NCBI RefSeq assembly: GCF_905163445.1
Contig: NC_053202.1
Span: 8,432,001-8,496,000, forward strand
Length of the DNA: 64,000 nucleotides
From: Pararge aegeria
Taxonomy: Eukaryota > Arthropoda > Insecta > Lepidoptera > Nymphalidae
Reading direction: 5' to 3'
Below the pieces are notes generated by a model. It was given only the letters and a program-made list of their open reading frames with translations, was not told the DNA's origin and did no database searches. The position numbers and the translations under genes are program-made. The first letter of the stretch is position 1, and each line of letters begins with the position of its first letter. Of the stretch, positions 1-10,795 are shown one piece after another.

Positions 1-1811
1 GGTTCTCCCTGGCTCTTGGCTCTTCTGAGAGTGGCTCAAAGGACCTGGCAGACCGTGATGAGCCAGTACCGACTAGCGTGATTCCGTCCATGAGGTCGAT
101 TTCTCGTGCTGATGCCAAGTTGTCGGCGTACTTGAGAGCTTTTTCCTGAAACGATATTAACATTAATATCTTGTTATTCAAAGCCATAATTTTAATTTTG
201 CAATAATTATCATGAAGTTTTAGTTTATAGTAACTAGGATGGAGAGAAGAGAGAACCTAACCTAACATGGTCTAGAGACATTGGGTCGGACAAAACTTTT
301 TAGTACCAATAAGCATTTCTTTAAAAAACTTCACGAAGACGATCCTGTAACCGAACCCTGGATGATGTTATGCATAGATAAGAATAAAAAAACTAGTTAA
401 TTTGGAGTAGTTTTTAAGCATTACGGAGGGCTCAATTTTTATTTTCCTCTAAACTTTGAATACCATATGTTAATATGCTAATAACAGTGATGGTGATTTA
501 GTTATTCATTGAATATTATTCCTCATAAAATTTTCGTGGATCTTATCAAAAATGATGGAGAATTAGTAAAATAACAAATGATAGATTGCTATCCGGTGTA
601 GATTTTAATCCTACTCGTTGATTATACCCGTAATCTGTACAAATCATACACTTAATTGTAGAAAAAGGCTCGTGTTTGTCACAATATTAGCTTGAGAAAA
701 AGGAAGTCTCAGAAAAGGCATAATATATCACACAAAAGTACAGACGTGAACAATATGTGCTGAAAATATTGTGATTAAATAAATGCAATTTAGTTTTGTT
801 TGTATTAAAATGGAGTTTAGTGAAATTCAACCATTAAGAATGTAAATGGGTTATCAAGATGCACGAGCAGTCATGGGTCGACCAATGTTAGTGTTCATAT
901 TACCTAATTACCGTATAAACAGATAAGTTCTAGACACCTAGTTAAAGAATAAACATAAAGTAATTATATTTTCTAGTGAGCTTCTTGCAGTTCGCAAGAA
1001 ACAGGCGTATGATAGCGTTTAACAGCGAATAACTGTTTTCAGCTGACCTCAGATATTTACTACGTATCTTTATCATTGCATTAAATATATTTTTGATATT
1101 GATTTGAGTTATGTTGCTTTCTTTCTTCTTTCTTTTTAAAAGTACGATACTAAAAAAAATCTTAAACAATTGTTCTTATAATTATAATTAAGTTTAGGGC
1201 GTAAATTTGTTTTATAAATATAACCTCTTGTTCTCATTGAATAAATTTAATCGACTTTAAGTTAATAAAATAGTCCTTAAATGCATGAAAATCGCTGGGG
1301 CATTGCCACTACAAGCTTTTTTTATATATTGTAATCTATAATAAGTTAAATTGAATTACTTCCAAAAGTGCTATCTAGCTGTAGACTGCAATCTATATAA
1401 TAACTAAGGCACTACCTAATGTAGTATTTAATAACCGTATAATTTCATATCCTTGACATACATTTTTTCTTGAATTTTTTTTTAGAGTTTTTAAAAAAAT
1501 TTGATTCGTCGGTTGATAGAAATTGATACATTCGGACTAACTGGAGTTTGTGAATAGGAGCATAAAGTAATAAACTCGACAGTTTTAACTATTCGAAGTA
1601 CAAGGAGTGTATGAAAACGTAGGGATTTACATCGATGTAATTAACACGTAATTTAAACACAGACACAAACACAACACACCTTGAGACACAACGCGACATC
1701 TTGCTCGGAGCAACTCCTCACCACTCCGATTACTGAACCAAGCACGTCTTCGTCACCCGTAGGCTTCGAAGACACCAAAGCAACGCACACTAATAGTACT
1801 ACAGCCTTCAT
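1..1811 (-). CDS. Osi: Osiris family gene A (DUF1676), partial: exons 1 and 2, cut by the left window edge
   Basis: Exon 1 is 1680-1811: 44 codons with ATG at 1811-1809. It encodes a signal peptide (MKAVVLLVCVALVSS) and the two-cysteine region (C34, C42), ending ALCLK directly before a GT donor (AAG|GTGTGT). Exon 2 begins at 145 after TTTCAG, continues in phase 0 with EKALKYADNLASAREIDLMD and the SRSARSFEPLS block, and runs off the window at position 1. Intron 1 (146-1679) is 1,534 bp. The order of signal peptide, Cys pair, EKALKY helix and ARS-rich segment is the hallmark of Osiris (DUF1676) proteins, which enter the secretory pathway in cuticle-forming epithelia. The hydrophobic segment and the AQxLAY tail should lie to the left of the window. 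Gene B is the divergent neighbour. The longer reading frame upstream of this ATG starts inside the promoter G-box and was not used. The paralogue number is not assigned. Confidence 0.9.
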
Positions 1812-1859
1812 TGTCCTGTGGTGATACGAGGAATGTGTCTCCTGGAACCGACTAGGTGG

Positions 1860-1883
1860 TTTTATTCCATGCCCCCCTCCCAC
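1860..1883 (-). promoter_or_regulatory. Putative core promoter of gene A: G-rich box plus TATA-like box
   Basis: On the minus strand a G-rich box (GTGGGAGGGGGGC, 1883-1871) is followed 18 bp after its first base by ATAAAA (1865-1860), 54 bp upstream of the ATG. The same order and spacing occur upstream of genes B, C and D. No transcript evidence is available. Confidence 0.4.
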
Positions 1884-3595
1884 TGCGGTTCAACCGAATT
1901 GCTTGCGAGTAGCGTACGGTAGGGTAGCGCTACGCATAGGCCATAGGTGCTCGTTAAATGCAGTGTGCAAAGTAGTTTTTTTGTATGAAAGTTGAGTTTG
2001 TTTTTATACTAATACAACTTTACAAGGCGTGCTTTAAGTATACGGTCTTACTGCAGTTAGTTAAATGAAATCAAAACAAAAACCCTCTGTTGGAATATAC
2101 CTTATAGTATGGTATACGCTTTCCTTATCAATATTGTTTCGCCTAAAAATTAAAGCGAGATTTTAAGAATGTAGATGATTATTAATGATACTACAAGCTG
2201 ATATGGCAGATTTGTAAACACACATACCAAACAGACACACACACACAAATCAATATAAATAATAACCCAATATAATAGCCAAACAAATAAACCTACAATG
2301 TGAGAAAAGACATGGGCCGTCAGTGGATGAAAATGATGATTATTTAGGCGTAAAAAAAGCTGAGAAAACTATTTAACAGTGCGTATTTATTTTGGATTGT
2401 TGATAATTGTAGGTATTACGTACGAATTTTGGACATGTGCTGAAATGAATCTTAGACAAAACAGTACTAAGTATATTTTATGTCTGTTGCTTTTGTATTT
2501 TCGACTCTATTATTAACAAATGCAGTCGAAACGAGTGTTTGAAGTAGGTTAAAAATAATCATATGTACTACTCTTACAATCTTAGATTGTTATTTAAAAG
2601 ATAGTTTTTCTTGTAAAATCTATTGAATTGAACTAAATAACTATCTACTGGTTTAAGGAGAACCTAGGTAGGTTTTCTTAAAGTACAGTCAAGTCAATAA
2701 AAGCTATACTATCTAGACAACTATCTCCCATGCAAAATAAGGTCTCGGAATACTGAAGGGCAAGAAGACAGGTTTGTATACTAGTTAAATACAAAAAGAT
2801 ATACGTATCTAATCAATAATTTTCAATTTTCTCTTGAAGTCACTTTCATTACATATTAACTAACGTGGTACTTGTGAAATCATATCACAAAAATGCATGA
2901 CATTATTCGAAAATTTTCTATTATTATGTAAGTAAACATTGGTATATGTTTTTGGAGTCGATATTGCATTCTGAATTTCAAAGCGTTCGATCTCATTAAC
3001 TATTGACAGAAGTGCTCATGCGTTGTAATATGTTTATGAAAATTATTTGCATATAATGAACAACACAGTCAGAAAATAAAATAGCTGTATAAATTCGACG
3101 TGTACTTATTCAGATTCCCTGTCACATTCAGAAAAATAACTTTTCTAGTTAATGCACTTAGTTCCTTCATTAGGTCGAGTAATTCAGTGTGTACTAATAA
3201 TTTTAACTTGTTCGTTACTTGTTCGAAACTTTTAAAACTAAGACTCTTCTAGAAGGTCCTTCATTCTTCCCAGAAGTCTTAGTTATGGGATCCTTGATTA
3301 TGACACGTGTGATCTCCCAGCAGCAAAACCAACTGGTGGGTTTGCAAAATTACTCAATTTGATCCTTATTACTATTACATATAAAGATCCAATTGAGTCC
3401 ATCTTAATAGACATGCTCATCTCATCATTTGGCAACATATATGTATGAACGCTTCATAGGTGCCTGTGATAGGTCTACATGAATATAGAATTTTTCGATT
3501 TGAATTTGAACTTAGAAATCGTTTACGTGGTCGCATGCCATCCACTCTTCCTTAAACCATCAATTAAATTACCATCAATTAATCAATTTTAGAAG
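1884..3595. other. Intergenic, no gene seen
   Basis: AT-rich sequence upstream of gene A with a short CA-rich stretch near 2218-2250. I recognise no exon of the Osiris pattern and no clear element. Confidence 0.5.
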
Positions 3596-3848
3596 TAGTC
3601 ATCATCAGGGCACGGGTCTCCTCCCACAATGGGAAAGGGTTAAGGTTGTACGCTAGCCTAGTGCGGATTGGTGGACTCCACACACCTTTGAGAACATTAT
3701 GCAGAACTCTCAGACATGCAGGCTTCCCCACGAAGTTTCCTTCACCGTTGAAGCAAGTGATATTTAATGACGTAAAATGCTCATAACTTAGAGAAGTTAG
3801 AGGTGCGGGCTGAAGTCGAGCTCCTACCCATTGGGATATCGCTTCCGC
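3596..3848 (-). mobile_element. SINE family 1 copy
   Basis: Minus-strand copy of the tRNA-headed SINE. It carries the body markers seen in all copies: ATCATCA tail, CCCACAATGGGAA, GGATTGGTGGACTCCAC, TTTCCTTCACCGTTGAAGCA, and the head CTACCCATTGGGATATCGCT. Reversed, the head resembles a Pol III A box. Confidence 0.8.
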
Positions 3849-4225
3849 GGTAATAACCGCGTCTGTTATTTATTGCTACAAAAAGATGAGCTACGTGTAT
3901 CACTCAATTCACAGAGAAGTCAATTCGGTAAGCTTAATCACGCGATACATTGACGTATCTTCTCAAATTACGAGTAGGTGACTATTATAAAAGTCTAGTA
4001 TATCATTACATACATCAGTTATTTACCTTTATTTTCTCTCGCTGCATTTGATTATGTCATAATAAATAGTTATAAGCCGTTACAAGATTGCTTTTTAACT
4101 GCCTATCTATCCGGCAGCTGCTAAGAACATCTGAAACTTTTTTTGGTTTAATCATTTTTGTTTTTTTTTTACAGATATTTAGTGGCCCAGCGGTTCCTTT
4201 TTCGGGCGCTAAGTTATAACAACTT

Positions 4226-4482
4226 GGTTATCACCGCTTCCCACTGGGCTATTACCGCTGTTTTGAGACATGTGTTTTTTTTTTAAATTTGGAAGTAGCC
4301 CACTATGCTATATGCCGATTGGTAGACTTCACGCCTTTGCAGATAACTCTCCGACATGCAAATTTCCACGCGATGTTTTCCTTCAACGTGCGTACGTATC
4401 GTTAAAGAGAGTGATATTTAATTGCTTATAAAAAGCACATATCTTCGAAAAGTACGAGGTGCGTGTCGAGGTTTTAACCAGG
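4226..4482 (-). mobile_element. Degenerate SINE family 1 fragments
   Basis: A head fragment (ATCACCGCTTCCCACTGGGC, near 4229) is followed from about 4296 by a diverged body (GATTGGTAGACTTCAC, GATGTTTTCCTTCAACG). Both are on the minus strand, so this is probably two old pieces. Confidence 0.6.
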
Positions 4483-4727
4483 TCAACATTTTCTTTAACT
4501 ATTCCAAATTTGAAGTTGATAGAATTTTTGGTTACAAACGATTTTGTCTACGGATGTGTCTCTAGCGCTACAGGATTTAGCACCTTTAGGCCATCTTGGA
4601 CTGCATCTTCGCTTCGCACTAGGTGAGATTGCAGCCAGGGGTTAAATTTTAGTGGAATAATAGTAATAATAATAATAATAATTACCATCAATTAATCAAT
4701 TTTAAAAGTAGTAATCAACATCATATA

Positions 4728-4786
4728 CACCATTCACCGGTTGCTTGGGCATTCAAAAGCCCCGCAAGCGGAGGGTGGAAGTTTTT
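4728..4786 (-). repeat. Short dispersed repeat (GAATGCCCAAGCAACCGG), copy 1
   Basis: The reverse complement carries CGGGGCTTTTGAATGCCCAA and GCAACCGGTGAATGGT. A second copy lies in the opposite orientation at about 33495-33540. Class unknown. Confidence 0.5.
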
Positions 4787-4933
4787 TTTTTTTTTTATAA
4801 ATTTTTAATAGTGTTTTTTAATTTATTCTTAAAATAATTGAAAAAAAAAAAAGAAAAATAATAAATAATAATAATAGCCTTGATAATAATATTGAGCATT
4901 AAAGAACATGGGACCCACTTCTTAGGTTTGAAT

Positions 4934-4993
4934 TAGACCAGTACTTTATTAACATAGAAGAATTATCTTCCATGTTAAGAAAGCACTGGTCTA
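4934..4993. repeat. Imperfect 27-bp inverted repeat (fold-back element)
   Basis: The left arm 4934-4960 and the reverse complement of the right arm 4967-4993 agree at 24 of 27 positions, with a 6-nt loop. Both arms carry TAGACCAGT and TTAACAT. It resembles a fold-back MITE remnant. Confidence 0.7.
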
Positions 4994-5624
4994 CATTAGC
5001 GTAATTTATTCGCGTTTATATCTTTAAGTATTTATGTTTATAAATAAAGTGAAATATTAAGTTGCTTTTTAGTTCTTTTTTTTAATTCTTTATTATTATA
5101 AGTAGGTTTACTAAATTATTATTACTTCTAGATTTAAGGTTATTGAATAAATATATAAATATTGTTTATTATTTATTTTTGTTAATGGAACCCTAAAAAA
5201 CGATTATTCGTTAATCGAGATTACGTTACATTAGAAAATATAAAAGTACCTGTCTATACAAGTAAAACTCACTTTCCTTTAAACAGTTTAGCATTAAAAG
5301 GCAATAGAATTTGCGGTCACGGCTTGAATAGGTCAATATATCGAACAATCGCATGATATGTATTCGTGAGTGTGTACTCGCCCTAGTATGATGGGAACGT
5401 GAGAGAAAATGCTCATAGGTATTTAGGCGAAGTCTTCACTGTTGCGATGATATAGGGTTTTACGTATTCTTTAAAAGAATCCAAGCACTGAATCTAGCAC
5501 AGCTGCATGTGTCTTAAAGGGTCCCTAGTATGCCGTGCGAAGTGTTGCTCTGTCCGTCCATCCTGGTCTGTCAATAAATATAAGATCCTGTATAAACTTA
5601 TAACGTAACGTAAAACTTATCATG

Positions 5625-5825
5625 ATCATCATCACATCGACCCTTTAACGGCCCACTAAGAAAGCGCACGAGCACCTCCCACAATGAGAAGGATGTTAAG
5701 GCCGTTGTCCACCACGCTGGCCCAGTGCGGATTAGTGGACTTCACTTGGCTCGGGCATGCAGTTTCCACACAATAGCTTAGAAAAGTTATGTGCGATTTG
5801 CTGGGATGAGAACTCGGCCCCCCAA
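5625..5825 (-). mobile_element. SINE family 1, left arm of a head-to-head pair
   Basis: It has ATGATCATCATCACATCGAC, CCCACAATGAGAAGGA, GGATTAGTGGACTTCAC and the ACTCGGCCCCCC head junction. It faces the plus-strand copy at about 5880-6090, so the two copies form an inverted pair. Confidence 0.75.
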
Positions 5826-5879
5826 AAGTAACAGCGAATCCCAGCAGGGGACCTAACTTTTATAAGTTGTCGTGAGTTT

Positions 5880-6090
5880 CAAGTAATTAAAATATGACTT
5901 GCTTCAACGTTTCAACGGTGAAGGAAAACATTGTGAGGAAATCTGCAGGCCTGAGAGTTCTAAACAATGTTCTCAAAGGCGTGCGAAGGCCACCAATCCG
6001 CACCGCTAACTAAACCCTTTTCATTGTGGGAAGAGACCTTTAGCCCTATAGTGGGCCGTTAATAGGTTGATATGATGATGATGATGACGA
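5880..6090 (+). mobile_element. SINE family 1, right arm of the pair
   Basis: 5'-truncated plus-strand copy: AAGTAATTAAAATATGACTT, CAACGGTGAAGGAAAACATT, CACCAATCCGCACCG, ending in a (GAT)n tail near 6069-6090. Confidence 0.75.
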
Positions 6091-6390
6091 TATCTCATGA
6101 AGGTATTAAATAACTACTCGGTCTGAAGATGCGTGTTTTTATGACATCATTCCGGTAAGCGGCTGCCATTCTATAAACTCCGGACCCCGACATCCATAAA
6201 TCCATCTCATCAGCTATGTCTCTGTATTGTAATGTAGTTTCAGATATGTCAGCCATTTTGTTTCGATTGATTTTAATTTCCGACTGACTTAGAATCAGAG
6301 CACAGTTCTTCCCTTCCGAAAGATTATATATTTCATAAGGTCTTCTTTTGTCACTGGCATCACGCACAGTCCAACTACTTTTTTTTTAAT

Positions 6391-6612
6391 GTACTACGAC
6401 AATATACACATCGCCATCTCGCCCCAAAGTAAGCGTAGCTTGTGTTATGGGTACTAAGATGACTGATGAATATTTCTATGAATAATATACATAAATACTT
6501 ATAATATACACATAAACTCAGACATTCAAAAACACTTATGCTCATCACACAAACATTTTCCAGTTGTGGGAATCGAACCCACGAACCTTGGACTCGCCAG
6601 TCGGCCATCATA
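6391..6612 (-). mobile_element. SINE family 2 copy, head degenerate
   Basis: Minus-strand copy running from TACTACGACAATATACACAT through CCCCAAAGTAAGCGTAGCTT and TTCCAGTTGTGGGAATCGAA to a degraded tRNA-like head (CGCCAGTCGGCC). The small open frames here are not genes. Confidence 0.8.
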
Positions 6613-7011
6613 CACTTAGTCATCAGAGAGACGGTTTTATAAATAAATCGTATTCATTTGACGTTTTGGTTTTATATTCTGCCAAACTTGCATAGATACA
6701 TATCAATTTGGATCCGTAAAGAGTGAGAATTTTTGATTGCGTAAGTTGCATAAAGATTTTATTTGTTATAATTAAATGTTTTAAATTATGAAAGTTACTT
6801 AATTATTTTGGCGAAATTTATGAATTAGCTAAAAAATATGCTTTGCTCTTGTTCAAAAATACCTTCTCTTTGGAAAGGTTTATTAAGCCGGTGATTTGAG
6901 TCGCTAAGAACAGACGTACTTTAAAATTGCTTGAAATTTCATTTTGAACTAACTTTTATTTGCTCGTATCGATCTAGACACAGATTAATTATTTGACTTT
7001 TTTTTTATTTG

Positions 7012-7272
7012 ACGGCCGATTGGCGCAGTGGGCAGCGACCCTGCTTTCTGAGTCCAAGGCCGTGGACAACACACAACACGTTGTGGCCGCACAACTGGAC
7101 AATATTTGTGTGATCAACATGAATGTTTTTCAGTGTCTGGGTGTTTATTTATAATTATAAGTATTGATGTGTATTATTCATAAAAATTATTCATCAGTTA
7201 TCGTAGTACCCATAACACAAGCTGCGCTTACTTAGGGACTAGATGGCGATGTGTGTATTGTCGTAGTATTTA
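7012..7272 (+). mobile_element. SINE family 2 copy
   Basis: The head GGCCGATTGGCGCAGTGGGC starts near 7012. The B-box region is disrupted by a short CAACACACAACACG insertion near 7067. The 3' part ends GTGTGTATTGTCGTAGTATT. Confidence 0.85.
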
Positions 7273-7949
7273 TATTTATTAAACTCTCTACAGCGTCTTC
7301 GTATGTGCAGAGAAAGTCTCCGATCCTTTTTTTTTTTTTTTTTTAATACAGAGAAAATGCCTGACGCATACCACTCCGTTGGGGGAAACGGAGTAGTTAT
7401 GTGGGACTTGCACCCACTAAAAACTCTGTGTGTCCCTCGATAGACCTATAAGTGAGAGCACGGGGTTCACTTTGTTTGTTTTTTTTTTTCACCGCACTCT
7501 AAGTCCGCGATCCTATCCAAAAACCTGTAAGTGGAGACCCGTGCCTTACAGGACTCCTTTAAGGCCTTATGAGAAATTAATGTTTTTGGGAATTATTGAT
7601 AAATGTTGCGTCGAGCTTTAATAGTCATATTATAGTAAGTATAGGTTTTTGACGCTCTGATAATTGAAAGGTGAAGTGTGACAAAAGACTGCTAGTGCCA
7701 GGCCCTTAGGGTCGGGGTAAGTCTGCCCTTATCATCATCAAGATAAGCTAATATGCATCTATTAATCGACATACTTCAAGCAAAAATTTCAAGCAACGCC
7801 TAGTCTTCCTATTTTCGACTTTTGGCATCTAGTAGATACTGCCATTTATCAGAGGTAGCGGCTACATATGGTTGGGATAAATATTTAATGTTTATATACT
7901 TAAAAATTCTCTCAACACACGTTTATGCCCGTTTTCGCTAACCACGGAC

Positions 7950-8625
7950 AATGTCTAAGTAACGCCTAAAGAAGATTACTAGGCATACATTTACCTCTCC
8001 CCAATCGATTTGCCCTAGGCAAATCATATAACCACTCACATAATAAGAATTTAGCTCAGTGCATGTAACCTAAATGGTTTCTGGTTGTTTCTACGAACAT
8101 ATTTAGTGTTTGTATTATCATTTTTCATTTTTCGTATGAATTAAAGGTTATTAAAAAAACCTAGTTTATATATTTTGCCTTATTAATGATAGTAAGAACA
8201 TTCCTTGGCATACATATACCTTTCACCAATCGATTTTTACTAGGGAACCAATTTAACCTAACTTGTCTATGGTTGTTGCCGCAAGGTGTGGTATTTTGTG
8301 TTTGTATTATCATATTATCATTTTTCGTTATTAAAAAACCGAATTTATATATTTTTCATCTGTGTGCTGAGTGCGGGTTTTTTTATATTTTCGATCGCCT
8401 AAAAGTTAACTATGTTTTGTATGGCGTCGAAAGAGCGCCATCTAGGGACCAGAGATGGCGCTCTCCCACTCAGCACACTGTCAAGTGTCTGTTTGCAAAT
8501 CCCCTACACTTTACGATCCGCCGAATCGGTGTCGAACGACGTCACATAAGTGTTCGTGAAACGATTGTTTTCTCTAGGAATCACCTAAATCACTAGGCAT
8601 CCGATTAAGGTGATTCCTAGGTTAA
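7950..8625 (+). mobile_element. Non-autonomous fold-back element family, two adjacent partial copies
   Basis: Two diverged copies (about 7950-8175 and 8180-8625) share ACCAATCGATTT, GTGTTTGTATTATCAT and TTATTAAAAAACC. A third copy is at 19035-19390. The right copy ends in a hairpin: CTAGGAATCACCTAAATC (8574-8591) against 8603-8620, 17 of 18 bp paired. The right copy is split by a small terminal-inverted-repeat insertion at about 8363-8477. The long frame across this region is an accident. Confidence 0.7.
8363..8477. mobile_element. 115-bp MITE with 11-bp terminal inverted repeats, nested
   Basis: Its ends are TGTGCTGAGTG (8363-8373) and CACTCAGCACA (8467-8477), an exact inverted repeat. The homologous copy at 19035-19390 lacks this block: there CTCTGTCAAGTG is continuous, whereas here CTGT lies on both sides. 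Inside is a 12-bp perfect hairpin, AGAGCGCCATCT (8432-8443) against 8453-8464. No coding capacity. Confidence 0.75.
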
Positions 8626-9203
8626 GTGGAAACAGGTATTAGTGTTATAAATTCTTTAGTGCTTAACTATATTCTTTTTAATTATTTAAAGCTGACTGGT
8701 TTTCTTTGCTGATTTTATGCACCGACAGGCGACGGTTTGTCTCAATGAATCCATGAATGAATGTATTAATAAAATATACATTCATGATATAATACATTAT
8801 ATAACGTTCCACACAAATTGGGCACGGAGAAATTAAGACGAATGTTAATTAATGTATTGCGCAATAGCGTATGCGATTCCGCGATTGCCTCGTTAGTATT
8901 GCGGTTAGCATGTTCGACTACGGAGCTCAAGGATTGGTTCGATTTTCGTTCCGGCCCTAAAATTATTAGGTATTCCATTCCATTGTTAGGTTTTACAAAC
9001 CACTACAAATTAGTCTTTGACTGCGGGCGTATTCTACCTCGCTGACCAAATAGGAATTGGTAGACTTAACTCCATTGAACTTTTAGGCGTGCATGTTTCC
9101 TCGCGATGTTTTCCTTATTTAATTGCTTAAATTTCTTTTAGATCATGAGATAATCATACTGATCATTAGAGTTTTTTGACATCAGGCAACATATTTAGAT
9201 TAA

Positions 9204-9502
9204 AAGCGGTGATAGCCCAGTGGGTAGGACTTTGACTACTCTTTGGGGAGGCCGAGTTTGAATCCCACCGCACCTCTGACTTTTCTAAGTTACGTGCATT
9301 TTAAATAATTAAAATATCACTTGCTTCAAGGTAAAGGAAAACTTTGTCGGGAAATCTGCATGCCTGAGAGTTCTGCATAATGTTCTCTAAGATCTTTGGA
9401 GTCCACAAATTTGCACTGGGCCGGCGTGGTACGACGTTAACCCCTTCTCATTGTGGGAGGCGACCCGTGCCTTGTAGTAGGTCGGTAATAGGTCGATGTG
9501 AT
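9204..9502 (+). mobile_element. SINE family 1, near full length
   Basis: The head AGCGGTGATAGCCCAGTGGG carries A-box-like sequence and GAGTTTGAATCCC is B-box-like. The body follows with AAGGAAAACTTTGTCGG and TTCTCATTGTGGGAGGCGAC, and the tail is GGTCGATGTGATGG. It is a good reference copy for the family. Confidence 0.85.
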
Positions 9503-10503
9503 GGAGTACCTGATTAAACACCTACCTACTGATTGTAACACATACAATTTTTAAAATTAAATGTAGTCAAACCGCAACCACATGAAATGAATACAAAAAA
9601 AAGTATGTGTACGCGTTAGAAGTTATACTTCTATGGCGTAACAAAATATTTTTTTTTCAAAAATTGTATCTGTCACCTTATTCGTCGTCTGTAGAAAAAA
9701 CGACACTAACAATAGTAAAAAGGTTTTGTTTGAATTATTGAAAGTCAACTGTCAAACCTTTTTTAGAAAAACGAAAATGTTGACTATAGCTTAACTTCAT
9801 GGTGTCGGTTTTTTGTGACGATGTGCGCATCGTAAAAATTTACGCTCACCATTTTTCCCTAACGCGCCAAAAGAATTATAACTTCAAAAAGAACGTAAAG
9901 AAAGTTAATTTTCCTCTTAATACTGTTATTGAGTAGAGTAAATATGTGAATCTCCCATGTGTTAATTCTTTTGTTGTTTACAGCAACGAGGTATTTCGTA
10001 CCGGCCATTTTGGATAATAAACAAAGTTACCACGCTTGTTGCGAAGTTGGGTGCTATTATATGTAATTTCTCCATTTTCTATGCTTTGTGTCGGTGCATT
10101 GTTAACAACTTGTATGTTTGTCTGATTATGTTTGACCTCTTGACTTATTTTTCTCACCCTTTAAAATAGCAAAGTGTATGTTATTTGTTTCTTTCATTAA
10201 TTTGTTTATAACCAGCCGCGTTCTGCATTTTCACGCATAATATACGAGATTGGATACTGGGGATAGTGGTAGATAATTTTAATTACTTTTACTTTAATTT
10301 GCAGTGAGATGCAGCGTGCGGCCACCAATTCTACCGGCATCTCTACGAGCATTCTCAATAAATACCTAACCTAAAGATTTACCTTGCGTAAGATATATCT
10401 ATTCTTGCCCTTGGAGCTCCAAGCACGTAAACATTGCCAATCGCAAATGTCATAAATACATGTGATGATAATTATCGGGAATGCCCGCCAATTCGTATCA
10501 ATA
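9503..10503. other. Intergenic, no gene seen
   Basis: AT-rich, no Osiris-type exon. It contains unclassified moderately GC-rich patches (for example around 10300-10350) that could be old repeats. Confidence 0.4.
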
Positions 10504-10541
10504 ACGCGTGGTGGTTATATGCTCTTATAACCACCACGCGT
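10504..10541. repeat. Perfect 16-bp hairpin
   Basis: ACGCGTGGTGGTTATA (10504-10519) is exactly complementary to 10526-10541, with a 6-nt loop (TGCTCT). No adjacent gene. Confidence 0.9.
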
Positions 10542-10691
10542 GACACCAATAGAAGATAAGTTCATTACATTTCCTAGAGTTATTAATGATTCAGTTAGAG
10601 TATTTGGAACCGAAACAAATGTTGTTTTATTATTTAACTACTACACACACTTCCCTAATCGGTTTCTAAGCGGCATCAGCACAGTAATTTA

Positions 10692-10795
10692 TTTACCCCA
10701 CCCAATTCCCAAATTGTCCCTGCTGCGAATCGAAACTGCCCCTGCTGGAGATTGAATCCAGGAACTCTCACTTTTATCACTATTGTGTCAGGAAG
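10692..10795 (-). mobile_element. Repeat family 3 end fragment
   Basis: CCCAATTCCCAAATTGTCCC and the degraded GAGATTGAATCCAGG tRNA-like box match the minus-strand end of family 3 copies such as 16065-16375. Confidence 0.5.

Noticed and set aside
1812..1883. N-terminal extension of gene A starting at GTG
   Set aside because: It would translate the G-box and TATA-like region; the internal ATG is directly followed by a signal peptide and fits the 44-codon exon of gene D.
7012..7085. tRNA gene candidate
   Set aside because: A- and B-box-like sequences are the head of a dispersed SINE seen many times; no intact clover-leaf.
8186..8596. 136-codon frame
   Set aside because: Lies within a non-autonomous element and crosses the nested MITE; no family resemblance.
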